This document shows positions 35,817 to 44,680 of a stretch of 64,000 bases of DNA, piece after piece. The notes beneath the pieces are model-generated. The model was not told the origin of the DNA, did not search any database, and saw nothing but the letters and a program-made list of their open reading frames with translations. Numbering within the stretch: position 1 is the first letter of the stretch; the number at the start of each line of letters is the position of its first letter. Location: contig CATXJW010000006.1 in assembly GCA_958370325.1 (NCBI GenBank), positions 15,338 to 79,337 of the forward strand. The letters run 5' to 3'. The stretch is from an uncultured Collinsella sp. (lineage in GTDB: Bacteria; Actinomycetota; Coriobacteriia; Coriobacteriales; Coriobacteriaceae). The position numbers and the translations under genes were made by a program.

Positions 35817-35985
35817 AAACGTTCACCTAATCGACCTCAAATTTAAACCCACTCAATACCCATGTAATCGTGATATTTTCAAGTCATATGTCCGTTTAAC
35901 GGCAAAAAACGACCGTTCAAGGATAATATACAAGTGAACGTTCACCTTTCATAAGCAATCGCGCATAATCTAGCTAAACGTTCAC
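35817..35985 (+). promoter_or_regulatory. transporter promoter with operator array
   Basis: The site GTGAACGTTCAC at 35934-35945 and the variant CTAAACGTTCAC at 35974-35985 have centres 40 bp apart with a CATAAT -10-like box (35964-35969) between them. A degenerate third copy ATAAACGTTCAC lies at about 35815-35826. The inverted pair TTAACGG/CCGTTCA with a 10-nt spacer is at 35896-35919, as before uxaC. Confidence 0.7.
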
Positions 35986-36064
35986 CCTGAACGGCATGCA
36001 GACAGACGTCGGTATGGACTCTAATGTCTTGTTCCAAGACAATCGAGAAAAGAGAGGGAGCTCG

Positions 36065-37624
36065 ATGACTAACAAGATCGGTAAAAAGCGCAAGATCACA
36101 TTCTGGACGCGCTTGGGCTTTGGTATGGGCGGCATGCTCAACTCCGGTGCCCTGAGCTTTACGCACAGCTACATGGTGCTGTTCCTGTCCACGGAGTGCG
36201 GTCTGTCCGCAGGCGAGGCTGCGCTGATCAGCTCGTTCGCCATCTACCTCAACGCCATTCTGTGCCCGCTCATGGGCTTTGTGGCCGATAACTTCTATGC
36301 CACCAAGATTGGCCGCATCTTTGGCCGCCGCCGTTTCTGGATTTTGCTGGCTATCCCGATGATGGTCGCCGAGCCGCTCATCTTCGTCGCCACGCCGTTC
36401 GGTTTTCCGTACTACTTTGCGCTGTACCTGATCTACAACGTCGCGTACACGTTCTGCACCGCCAACCTGTCGCCGCTTACCATCGAGATGACCGACGACT
36501 TCAAGGAGCGTACGTACCTCACCGGCTACAAGCACCTCTTTGGTAACGCCGCTGGTTTCCTTATGGCAGCGCTCGTCGGCTTTGGCTTTGGCACCTTCGG
36601 CGAGACCAACCCGTTCAGCTACTTCATCATCGCTACGATCAACGCTTCGGTCATGGCAATCTCCCTGCTCTGCGTGTACCTGTCCACGTGGGAGCACACC
36701 CCCGAGGAGGTCGCTCAGGAGAAGATCGAGAGCGTCGGCGAGGGTATCAAGAAGTTTTTCATCGACGTTATCTCCACCTTCCGCAACAAGTCCTTCCGCA
36801 AGGTCCTGTATGCGCAGGTCTCCACGAAGCTCGCTGCTGCCTGCTGGTCTGCCTGCCTGTCCTTCTTCATCGTCTACTGCCTGCAGATTCCTAAGTCCTA
36901 CGAGTCTGTGATGGAGATGCCCGGCAAGGTCGTCGCTATCGTCTGCACCGCCATCTGGGTCGCCCTCATGGCCAAGAAGGGCTTCCACAAGTCTTGGTAC
37001 CTGGCCAACGTCGGTTGCGCCGCGTGCATTATCGCCTACAACTACTTCGCCTTTGGTCAGATCAACGGCACCTCTACGGTCGCCATCGCCATGATCGCCT
37101 ACCCCATCATCTTCGCCATCTGGAAGTTCTTCTACGTTGGCTTCCAGTATCTGCCCGACGTTCTGCTCAACTACATCCCCGATGTCGACGAGCTCATCAC
37201 CCTGCGTCGTCGCGAGGGCATCTACAGCTCCGCTCAGCAGCTCTGCCAGCAGATTGCCCAGGCTGTTGCCGTCAACGCATGGGCTATCGTCCTTGCTGCC
37301 TCCGGCTTCATTCAGACCGCCGGCAACAGCGATGCCGTGACGCAGCCCGCCACCGTGCCTCTGTACATCTGCGGCTACATGCTCATTGGCTGCGCCGGCT
37401 TCTTCCTGCTTGCGGCCGTCCTTGCCCGCGGCATCAAGATTGACAAGGAGCAGTGCGACATCCTTTGCGACGAGATCCACCGTGTCAAGGAGGGTGGCAA
37501 GATGGCCGACGTCAAGCCCGAGGTCAAGGCGCTTTGCGAGGAGCTCTCCGGCTTTAAGTACGAGGACTGCTTCGCCCACAACAATGTTGGCTTCCAGGAC
37601 GGCAGCGTAATTCCCGCCGAGTAG
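36065..37624 (+). CDS. GPH-type (MFS_2) sugar/uronide symporter
   Basis: This 519-residue protein has about twelve hydrophobic segments in the glycoside-pentoside-hexuronide cation symporter pattern: GFGMGGMLNSGALSFTH at the start and the loop KIGRIFGRRRFWILLAIP after helix 2. A C-terminal cytoplasmic tail of about 65 residues follows the last helix. The ATG is preceded by AGAGAGGGAG. Under the same operators as uxaC and upstream of the pectin-oligomer enzymes, it most likely imports galacturonate or oligogalacturonides. Substrate size is not shown by sequence. Confidence 0.87.
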   Translation: MTNKIGKKRKITFWTRLGFGMGGMLNSGALSFTHSYMVLFLSTECGLSAGEAALISSFAIYLNAILCPLMGFVADNFYATKIGRIFGRRRFWILLAIPMMVAEPLIFVATPFGFPYYFALYLIYNVAYTFCTANLSPLTIEMTDDFKERTYLTGYKHLFGNAAGFLMAALVGFGFGTFGETNPFSYFIIATINASVMAISLLCVYLSTWEHTPEEVAQEKIESVGEGIKKFFIDVISTFRNKSFRKVLYAQVSTKLAAACWSACLSFFIVYCLQIPKSYESVMEMPGKVVAIVCTAIWVALMAKKGFHKSWYLANVGCAACIIAYNYFAFGQINGTSTVAIAMIAYPIIFAIWKFFYVGFQYLPDVLLNYIPDVDELITLRRREGIYSSAQQLCQQIAQAVAVNAWAIVLAASGFIQTAGNSDAVTQPATVPLYICGYMLIGCAGFFLLAAVLARGIKIDKEQCDILCDEIHRVKEGGKMADVKPEVKALCEELSGFKYEDCFAHNNVGFQDGSVIPAE

Positions 37625-37647
37625 GGCAGGCGCATCGTCCAAACCAC

Positions 37648-37692
37648 AGGGCCGTGCCACCGGAGATCCACCGGCGGGTACGGCCCTTTTTT
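37648..37692 (+). terminator. terminator after the transporter
   Basis: AGGGCCGTGCC and GGTACGGCCCT are followed by TTTTT. The GH28 gene starts 47 bp later, so readthrough or a separate promoter must serve it. Confidence 0.82.
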
Positions 37693-37738
37693 AAAAACGA
37701 GTAGTATGAACTTCTGATTACATTTGAGGGAGAGACCC

Positions 37739-39334
37739 ATGGAGACGAACGTTATCTGGCGCAATGCCCGCGCGGCCGTTATCGAGCTCGACGATGGCGG
37801 CTACTTTACCTGTGCCGATACGTGGGAGATCTTTGTCAACGATGAGCCCGCCGGTACCACGAATACGGTCGAGACCTATGTCGATGGCCTGACCCCCGGC
37901 AAGCGCAACCTGATCCGCTTTGTCTGCGGCGAGCACGAGTTGAGCGTAGGCGTCACCACGCCGGCGGAGCCCTTTACCATCAACGTTCGCGACTGCGGAG
38001 CCAAGGGCGATGCCGAGCACGATGACACCACTAATATCCAGGCTGCCATCATGGCCTGCCCCAAGGGCGGGCGCGTGCTGATTCCCGCCGGCAACTACCG
38101 CATCAAGTCCCTCTTCCTTAAGAGCAATATCAACATCGAGCTTGCCGAGGGCGCGGTGCTGCTGGCCCGTCACGACCGCGCGGCGCTTGCCTACATTCCG
38201 GGCACGGTCACAGGCGACGAGGGCGCCGGGTATGCCGGCACCGACATGCTGCCCCTGGGCCGCTGGGAAGGCGAGAGCTTTTCGACCTACTGTTCGACCT
38301 TTACGGGCCTGAGCGTGCACGACGTGTGCATCTATGGCCGCGGCGCCATCGACGGCCAGACCGATTTTGCCGAGGACAACTGGTGGAACAAGGACTTTAA
38401 GAACATCTTCCGTCCCGAGGAGGGCCGCGAGGTCGCCCGCCCGCGCATGATTTTCCTGTCCGAGTGCGAAAACGTGAGCCTTGCCGGCTTTACCGTGCGC
38501 AACAGCCCGGCGTGGAATATCCATTCCATTCTGTGCGAGCACGTCGATGCCCTGTGCCTGTCCATCGAGGGTCCCAAGAACTCCCACAACACCGACGGTT
38601 TCGATCCCGAGAGCTGCGGTTTTGTCCGCATCCTTGGCTGTCAGTTCTCGGTGGGCGACGACTGCATCGCCATCAAGAGCGGCAAACTGGGCATCGAGTC
38701 CGAGCTTCGTCCCGCCACGCACGACGTGCTGATCTCGCACTGCTACATGCACGACGGCCACGGCGCCGTGGTACTGGGATCCGAGGCCGCCGGCGGCATC
38801 AAGGACCTCACCGTGAGCAAGTGCCTCTTTGAGCGCACCGACCGCGGCCTGCGCGTCAAGACACGCCGCGGACGCGGCAAGGACGCCGTCAACGAGGGCA
38901 TCACCTTCGAGCACATTCGCATGGATAAGGTGCTCACGCCCTTCGTGGTCAATTCGTTCTACTTCTGCGACAAGGACGGCAAGACCGACTACGTGCAGTC
39001 TCGCGAGGCGCTGCCCGTCGACGACCGTACGCCCGGCTTTGGCGCCACGACGTTTTGCGATATCGAGGCCACCAACTGCCATGCGGCCGCGGCCTATATC
39101 ACGGGCCTTCCCGAGAGCAAGGTGACGCGCCTGACGTTCCAGGATGTCCATGTGACCTTTGCCGCCGATGCCGAGCCCTTTGTGCCGGCCATGGCCTGCG
39201 GCGTGGAGCCCATGGTGCGCCAGGGCATCATCGCGCAGAACGTGAAAGTCCTCGACCTGCAGAACGTGCGCATCGAGGGTCAGGATGGCGACGAGCTGCA
39301 GCTGCAAAACGTCGACAAGGTTATCCGCGCGTAG
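37739..39334 (+). CDS. GH28 polygalacturonase, intracellular exo-type
   Basis: This 531-residue beta-helix hydrolase cleaves alpha-1,4-galacturonan. GH28 motifs are in order: NTDGFDPE (catalytic Asp), GDDCIAIKSG (Asp pair), DGHGAVVLGSE and RGLRVKT. An N-terminal domain of about 85 residues precedes the helix, as in exo-acting bacterial enzymes. There is no signal peptide, so it acts on imported oligomers. GAGGGAGA precedes the ATG; five upstream codons are open but unlikely. It forms a block with the esterase genes downstream. Confidence 0.93.
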   Translation: METNVIWRNARAAVIELDDGGYFTCADTWEIFVNDEPAGTTNTVETYVDGLTPGKRNLIRFVCGEHELSVGVTTPAEPFTINVRDCGAKGDAEHDDTTNIQAAIMACPKGGRVLIPAGNYRIKSLFLKSNINIELAEGAVLLARHDRAALAYIPGTVTGDEGAGYAGTDMLPLGRWEGESFSTYCSTFTGLSVHDVCIYGRGAIDGQTDFAEDNWWNKDFKNIFRPEEGREVARPRMIFLSECENVSLAGFTVRNSPAWNIHSILCEHVDALCLSIEGPKNSHNTDGFDPESCGFVRILGCQFSVGDDCIAIKSGKLGIESELRPATHDVLISHCYMHDGHGAVVLGSEAAGGIKDLTVSKCLFERTDRGLRVKTRRGRGKDAVNEGITFEHIRMDKVLTPFVVNSFYFCDKDGKTDYVQSREALPVDDRTPGFGATTFCDIEATNCHAAAAYITGLPESKVTRLTFQDVHVTFAADAEPFVPAMACGVEPMVRQGIIAQNVKVLDLQNVRIEGQDGDELQLQNVDKVIRA

Positions 39335-39464
39335 GGTGGTGCTCCTGCACAAGTGAATACGGCATGTTGAGCGTGCGACGGTCGGGTCTGCCCGGCTGTC
39401 GCACGCAATCTATAGGTGCCGGTATTGCATGGTGGGTGTTCTGTGACAGAAAGCGTAATGACAG

Positions 39465-41630
39465 ATGAGTGGTAAAGAACAGCTCTTTGAGGTATCGCTC
39501 GAACGCGAAGGCGCGTATCGCAGCATTTCGGCGGCGCTTGAGGCGGCGGAGCGGTGCGTGCCCGATACGACCGTGCCGGTACGCGTGCTGGTGGCGCCGG
39601 GCGAGTACCGCGAGCAGGTCGAAATTCGTCGTCCGCATGTGACGCTCGAGGGCGAGAGGGCCGACAGCGTGCGTATCGTGGGCGGCCTGAGCGCCAAGAT
39701 GCCTTCGGGGGATGGGTCGGGCATCGACGGAATGCTCGGCACCTTTAGGACTTATACGGTTCTGATCGATGCCGATGATGTGCGGCTCGAGAATCTTACG
39801 ATCGTCAACAACGCCGGTGATGGGCGCGAGGTCGGCCAGGCGATTGCCCTGTATGCCGATGGTGACCGCCTGGTTGTCGATGCCTGCTGCATTAAGGGAC
39901 ACCAGGACACGCTCTTTTTGGGGCCGCTGCCGCCGCGCGAGGCCAAGCCGGGCGGCTTTATAGGCCCCAAGCAGTTTGCCCCGCGCCGGGTGGGGCGGCA
40001 GTATTTTCGACGTTGCCGGATCGAGGGCGATGTCGACTTTATCTTTGGCGGCGCGCGTGCCTACTTTGAGGGGTGTGAGATTCGCTCGCTCAACCGCGAT
40101 ATGGATGTCAACGGGTATGTAACGGCAGCCTCCACGCCTCAGGGCGAACCGTACGGATTTGTGTTCCATGGCTGTTCGTTTACAGCCGATGAGGGCATTG
40201 CCCCCGGATCGGTCTATCTGGGTCGTCCATGGCGCGAGTGGGCCCAGACCGTTTTGCTCGAATGCTGGCTGGGCCCCCATATTTCACTCGAGGGCTGGTG
40301 GGATTGGAATAAGCCAGCGGCACATGACGGCACCCTGTATGCCGGCGGTACCCTGTTTGGCCCGGCGAGTGATACTGCCGCTTGGGTGCCGTGGGCGCAT
40401 TGCCTGACCGGTCAGGATTCCGAACGCTATGCGCGTGACCGAGTGCTTGCCGGCACGGATGGTTGGGATCCCGAGGGCGGCGACGGTGATGCGGTAGAGA
40501 CGGCCGGGCTATCTGCCAATGGCCGCACCGTGCACATCGAGACGTACTACGAGGACGAACCTGCGCTGCGCGCCCGACTGAAGCGCGAGGGGCGCTCGGC
40601 CGCATTTACGGGCAAGACTCCCACAGACTTTGAGGCATGGAAGGCTGCGACCAGGACTCGTCTGTACGATATTTTGGGTCTTTCGCTTATGGACCGCGCC
40701 CCGATTGAGATTCGTGAGCTCAATCGCGTGCGGGTTGCCGGCAGCATCGTGCGTACTCATGCGGTGCTGCAGGTTGAGCACGATGTGTGGATGCCGTTTT
40801 ACCTGTTGGAGCCGTCCCGCCCCAAGCTTGACGAGCGGGGACTCAAGCGCTGCTATATCTGCCCGCATGGTCACCAGGGGGCGGGTGCTGCAAGCATAGC
40901 CGGCGTTGCGGGCGTGCCGGCGGTCGACGATGCCGTGCGTAAGTTCAATTACGACTACGGTCTGCGTTTGGCGCGCATGGGTTACGTGACCGTCTGCCCC
41001 GATGCGCGTGGTTGGGGATACCGTCGTGACTGGAAGGGTCAGGGCGACGACGAGAACAGCTACCTGCGCGGTACGTGTCTGAATCAAGCACGTATGGCCG
41101 AGCCGCTGGGTCTTACGGTCGCGGGCCTCAACGTCTGGGACAACATGCGCTTGATTGATTACTTGGAGACACGCGGTGACATTGCCATGGACGACCTGGG
41201 CTGCTTTGGCTTCTCGGGCGGTGGGTACATGACGCTCTATCTGGCCGCGCTCGACCCGCGCGTGCGCAAGGCGTTTGTCTCGGGCTATCTATATGGCGTT
41301 GATGACTCGCTGTTGCATCTCAACGGCAATTGCAGCTGTAATTACACGCCTGGACTTTGGCGTCTGCTCGATATGGGCGACATTGCATCGCTTGTCGCGC
41401 CACGGCCGTTGTTGGTCCAAAGTTGCGAAGAGGATCATCTGAATGGGGTACGCGGGCTCAAAAATGTTGACGAGCAACTCAAAATCGTGCGCGATGCCTA
41501 CGAGTTGCTGGGCCGCAGTGGAGGTCTTCGGCACGAGGTGTGTCCGGGTGGACACCATCTTGGCGTGGCGCATCTTGCCGAGGATATCGAATGGCTCGAT
41601 TCGCAAGTTGCGGAATACGCCCACGCATAG
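39465..41630 (+). CDS. pectin methylesterase fused to alpha/beta-hydrolase esterase
   Basis: This 721-residue protein joins two esterases. Residues 1-340 are a CE8 pectin methylesterase with APGEYREQV, the catalytic-region motifs GHQDTLF and DVDFIFGGA, and YLGRPWREW. Residues 370-721 are an alpha/beta-hydrolase with the nucleophile elbow GFSGGGYM, an acid residue near SCEEDHL and a catalytic His in GGHHLG, resembling acetyl-ester hydrolases of the dienelactone-hydrolase type. No signal peptide is seen. The likely job is removing methyl and perhaps acetyl groups from imported pectic oligomers before GH28 acts. The ribosome site is weak (AGAAAG). The second substrate is an inference. Confidence 0.88.
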   Translation: MSGKEQLFEVSLEREGAYRSISAALEAAERCVPDTTVPVRVLVAPGEYREQVEIRRPHVTLEGERADSVRIVGGLSAKMPSGDGSGIDGMLGTFRTYTVLIDADDVRLENLTIVNNAGDGREVGQAIALYADGDRLVVDACCIKGHQDTLFLGPLPPREAKPGGFIGPKQFAPRRVGRQYFRRCRIEGDVDFIFGGARAYFEGCEIRSLNRDMDVNGYVTAASTPQGEPYGFVFHGCSFTADEGIAPGSVYLGRPWREWAQTVLLECWLGPHISLEGWWDWNKPAAHDGTLYAGGTLFGPASDTAAWVPWAHCLTGQDSERYARDRVLAGTDGWDPEGGDGDAVETAGLSANGRTVHIETYYEDEPALRARLKREGRSAAFTGKTPTDFEAWKAATRTRLYDILGLSLMDRAPIEIRELNRVRVAGSIVRTHAVLQVEHDVWMPFYLLEPSRPKLDERGLKRCYICPHGHQGAGAASIAGVAGVPAVDDAVRKFNYDYGLRLARMGYVTVCPDARGWGYRRDWKGQGDDENSYLRGTCLNQARMAEPLGLTVAGLNVWDNMRLIDYLETRGDIAMDDLGCFGFSGGGYMTLYLAALDPRVRKAFVSGYLYGVDDSLLHLNGNCSCNYTPGLWRLLDMGDIASLVAPRPLLVQSCEEDHLNGVRGLKNVDEQLKIVRDAYELLGRSGGLRHEVCPGGHHLGVAHLAEDIEWLDSQVAEYAHA

Positions 41631-41699
41631 TCCCTCGGTATGTTGTGAATGAACGGTATGTACCTGTATGACCGCCGGTGTGCGGGTGAGGAGAAGAAT

Positions 41700-42368
41700 A
41701 TGGAAACGAAAAACTTGAGCGAATCGATCGTCTGCTGCTTTGGCGATTCGACCACCTGGGGCGATAACGGATGCGGCGGGGGAGGCAACGACATCTCTTG
41801 GACCTCGCACCTGGGTGCGCTGCTGGGCGGCGCTACGATCGAGAACTTTGGTATTAAGGGTTCGCGTATTGCCGTCAAGGCCGACCGTAGCGATTCGTTT
41901 GTTGAGCGCTTGGACGGCATCGATCACACGGCAGATATCTGCATCGTCTTTGGCGGCGTTAACGACTTTAGCCGTAACGTGCCGCTGGGAGAGCTGGGCA
42001 GCGCGGACGTGCACGAGTTCTACGGTGCGCTCGACTACCTGATCCGCACCATCACGGCGCGCTCGCCTCAGGCAAAGCTGGTGTTTATGACGCCGTGCAA
42101 GACGAGCGGCAAACACGAGAAGGATATTCCGGCAAGCAACGAGGCCAACCATCTGGGCCTGACGCAAGACGCTTATGTGCAGGCGATGCTGGAGGTCTGC
42201 GATCGCTACTCGGTGCCGGTGATCGACCTGTATGCGCAAAGCGGCATCAGCCCGTTTTTGCCGGAGCACCGCGAGCTCTACATGCCGGACGGTCTGCATT
42301 ACAGCCCTGCCGGCTATGAGCGCCTGGCGTATCGCATCGCCGCGGGCCTCACCGCCGTTTGCCGTTAA
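41700..42368 (+). CDS. SGNH/GDSL hydrolase, probable acetylesterase
   Basis: This 222-residue SGNH-fold esterase shows block I FGDSTTWGD with the Ser nucleophile, a Gly in NFGIKGSRI, block III GGVNDFSRN, and the terminal DGLHYSPAGY with the Asp-His pair. No signal peptide is present. Context suggests deacetylation of pectic oligomers, like rhamnogalacturonan acetylesterases. The ATG directly after GAGGAGAAGAAT is preferred to an upstream one in frame. Confidence 0.85.
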   Translation: METKNLSESIVCCFGDSTTWGDNGCGGGGNDISWTSHLGALLGGATIENFGIKGSRIAVKADRSDSFVERLDGIDHTADICIVFGGVNDFSRNVPLGELGSADVHEFYGALDYLIRTITARSPQAKLVFMTPCKTSGKHEKDIPASNEANHLGLTQDAYVQAMLEVCDRYSVPVIDLYAQSGISPFLPEHRELYMPDGLHYSPAGYERLAYRIAAGLTAVCR

Positions 42369-42382
42369 AAGTCTGCCGTTCA

Positions 42383-42447
42383 CGGGGATTATAGGGTTAA
42401 CGTTCACCCTATAATCCCCGTTCGCGTTACACTAGGTTAACGTTCAC
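42383..42447 (+). promoter_or_regulatory. GH105 promoter with operator inside a hairpin
   Basis: A near-perfect 38-bp dyad at 42383-42420 is centred on the operator GTTAACGTTCAC (42396-42407), so its transcript could form a hairpin just after the SGNH gene. A second identical core lies at 42436-42447, 40 bp further on, with TACACT (42428-42433) between as a possible -10 box. A CCGTTCA half-site is at 42376-42382. Confidence 0.7.
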
Positions 42448-42474
42448 CCATCAATAACGTCAGAGGGGACAGCA

Positions 42475-43710
42475 ATGGGTTGCAATCAGATTCTGGACCG
42501 TTATATCGAGCAGTTGATCGAGACCTCTACGCCTCAGGCGCCGGCCTGGAACATCGAAAAGCTTCGCGCCGGCAAGGAGAACACCTGGAATTACATTGAC
42601 GGCTGCATGATCAAGGCGCTCATCGAGCTGTACGAGATCACCGGCGAGCAGCGTTATCTGACCTTCGCTGACGACTATATCGACTTCTTTGTCCAGGATG
42701 ACGGCACCATCAAGCATTACGATCCCCAGGAGTACAACCTCGACAACGTCAACGCGGGCAAAACCCTCTACAAACTCTATGACCTGGTGGGCAAGCCCAA
42801 GTACCGTGCCGCCATGGACACGATCTATCGCCAGCTCGAGACCCAGCCGCGTACCAAAGAGGGTGTGTTTTGGCACAAGGCCGTCTATCCCAACCAGATC
42901 TGGCTCGACGGCATGTACATGGCCCAGCCGTTCTACATGCAGTACGAGCTGAGCTTCCACAACCGCCGTGCCTGCTCGGATAGCTTCCATATGTTCCAGG
43001 TCGTGCATGACCTGATGCGCAACCCCCTCAACGGTCTGTACTATCACGCTTACGACGCGAGCCGCAAGCAGTTCTGGTGCGACCCCGTCACCGGCCTTTC
43101 GGCCAACTTCTGGCTGCGCGCCGAGGGCTGGTTTGCCATGGCGCTCATCGATACCTGGGAGCTCATGCCGCCTTCGATGTCGGCCGAGAAGGACGAGATT
43201 CGCAAGATGTTCCACGACCTGATTGACGCTATGCTGCCGTATCAGGATGAGAAGACCGGCATGTGGCACCAGGTCATCAACCTGCCCAATATCGCCCCCA
43301 ACTATCTGGAGGAGTCGGGCAGCGCGATTTTTGCCAATGCCATCATGAAGGGTGTGCGTCTGGGCGTGCTGGGCGAGCGTTACTACCAGTACGGCCGCCG
43401 TGCGTTTGACGGCATCTGCGACACGTGCCTGTCCGAGCGCGACGGACAGCTGGCGCTCGACAACATCTGCCTGGTGGCGGGCCTTGGCAACACCACGCAC
43501 CGCGAGGGCACGTTTGGCTACTACATGAGCGAGCCCGTTGTCAAAAACGACGCGAAGGGCGTGGCGCCGCTGGTGCTTGCCTATATCGAGACCATGCATC
43601 ATGACAAGCTTGCCGGTAAGCGCGATCCGCTTGCCCCTTCGGGCGTGTGCTCCATCGACGACCCGTTTGGCGGATACACCCCGGGCATCAATGCGTGCAA
43701 GGAGGCCTAG
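42475..43710 (+). CDS. GH105 unsaturated rhamnogalacturonyl hydrolase
   Basis: This 411-residue (alpha/alpha)6-barrel enzyme hydrolyses the unsaturated uronic acid from the non-reducing end of lyase-generated oligomers (YteR/YesR type). Recognised segments are PNQIWLDGMYMAQPFYMQY, with the catalytic Asp region, and FWLRAEGWFAMAL. No signal peptide. The product is the 4,5-unsaturated galacturonate that the RpiB-family isomerase and KduD-type reductase near 57 kb would convert to KDG. GAGGGGAC precedes the ATG. No polysaccharide lyase is present in the window. Confidence 0.94.
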   Translation: MGCNQILDRYIEQLIETSTPQAPAWNIEKLRAGKENTWNYIDGCMIKALIELYEITGEQRYLTFADDYIDFFVQDDGTIKHYDPQEYNLDNVNAGKTLYKLYDLVGKPKYRAAMDTIYRQLETQPRTKEGVFWHKAVYPNQIWLDGMYMAQPFYMQYELSFHNRRACSDSFHMFQVVHDLMRNPLNGLYYHAYDASRKQFWCDPVTGLSANFWLRAEGWFAMALIDTWELMPPSMSAEKDEIRKMFHDLIDAMLPYQDEKTGMWHQVINLPNIAPNYLEESGSAIFANAIMKGVRLGVLGERYYQYGRRAFDGICDTCLSERDGQLALDNICLVAGLGNTTHREGTFGYYMSEPVVKNDAKGVAPLVLAYIETMHHDKLAGKRDPLAPSGVCSIDDPFGGYTPGINACKEA

Positions 43711-43712
43711 GC

Positions 43713-44630
43713 ATGGCGCAGTCGAAAGGCGCGCTGAGCGTCGGTGTGCGCCTGCACGACCTGCCCGAGGGTACGGTCGAAGAGCGCATTCGCATGGCGG
43801 GCAAACTGGGTTTCTCGTGCATTCAGCTGCCGAGCAAAGTGCTCTACAAGTCCTTTGGCATTAACCGTTCCGGCCTTACGCACGAACTCGCCGACCATCT
43901 GCGCGAGGTGCTCGACGCCAGCGGCGTGCAGGTGGCGGTGCTCGGCTGCTATAAAAACCTGGCAACGCCCGATCAGAATCAGCTGGTGGATACCTATGCC
44001 GAGTACGAGGCGTGCCTGAGGTTCGCGCGCTGGCTTGGGGGCTGTCCGGTGGGGACCGAGACGGGGCGCCCTAACGCGCAGAACAAGATGGCCGATGACC
44101 GTTTTTCGGCCGCTGCGCTCGATACGTTTTGCAAAGGACTCGCACGCGTGTGCTCGATGGCCGAAAAGGAGGGCGGCGAGCTTCTGATCGAGCCCGGCTG
44201 GAACGAGATCGTCAATACGCCCGAGCGCTGCCGTGAGGTGCTGGAGCGCGTTTCGAGCGCTGCACTCGGCGTGATCTACGATCCGGTGTCGCTGCTGCAT
44301 CCCACGATCGTCGGTGAGGCTTCCGAGCAGGTGTCGCGTATGTTGCGCCTTTGCGGCAGCAAGATTCGCGTGCTGCATGCCAAGGACTACGAGATCGTAG
44401 ACAACGAGGACCAGGATGGCTGGTGTGATGGCTCGGGCTCTCGTTTGGTATGCCACGGCGCCTGTACGTGCGGAAACTTTGATTTTGAGGCTATTGCCGC
44501 CTGGGCCGCGGCCGCGCGACCGGGCATTATGACCGTTATTGAGAACAGCACACCGTCCACGGTCGAGCGTTCGCGCGACGAGCTGCTGCGCATGGGGCAC
44601 AGCGTGATGTGCGAGCACGTGATTCTGTAA
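43713..44630 (+). CDS. xylose-isomerase-like TIM barrel protein
   Basis: This 305-residue protein resembles the sugar phosphate isomerase/epimerase family. Likely metal ligands are in LLIEPGWNE, VIYDPVSLLHP, RVLHAKDYE and TVIENSTPS, spread over barrel strands as expected. A short Cys-containing insert (CHGACTCGNF) lies near residues 250-260. The gene follows GH105 by two bases, so it is co-translated with it. Specific reaction unknown; an isomerisation or epimerisation of a sugar acid released from pectin is plausible. Confidence 0.8.
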   Translation: MAQSKGALSVGVRLHDLPEGTVEERIRMAGKLGFSCIQLPSKVLYKSFGINRSGLTHELADHLREVLDASGVQVAVLGCYKNLATPDQNQLVDTYAEYEACLRFARWLGGCPVGTETGRPNAQNKMADDRFSAAALDTFCKGLARVCSMAEKEGGELLIEPGWNEIVNTPERCREVLERVSSAALGVIYDPVSLLHPTIVGEASEQVSRMLRLCGSKIRVLHAKDYEIVDNEDQDGWCDGSGSRLVCHGACTCGNFDFEAIAAWAAAARPGIMTVIENSTPSTVERSRDELLRMGHSVMCEHVIL

Positions 44631-44680
44631 CGAAGCAGGTTGGCGAAAGAGATTGTCGTAGAGGTCCAGGAGAGGAACCG

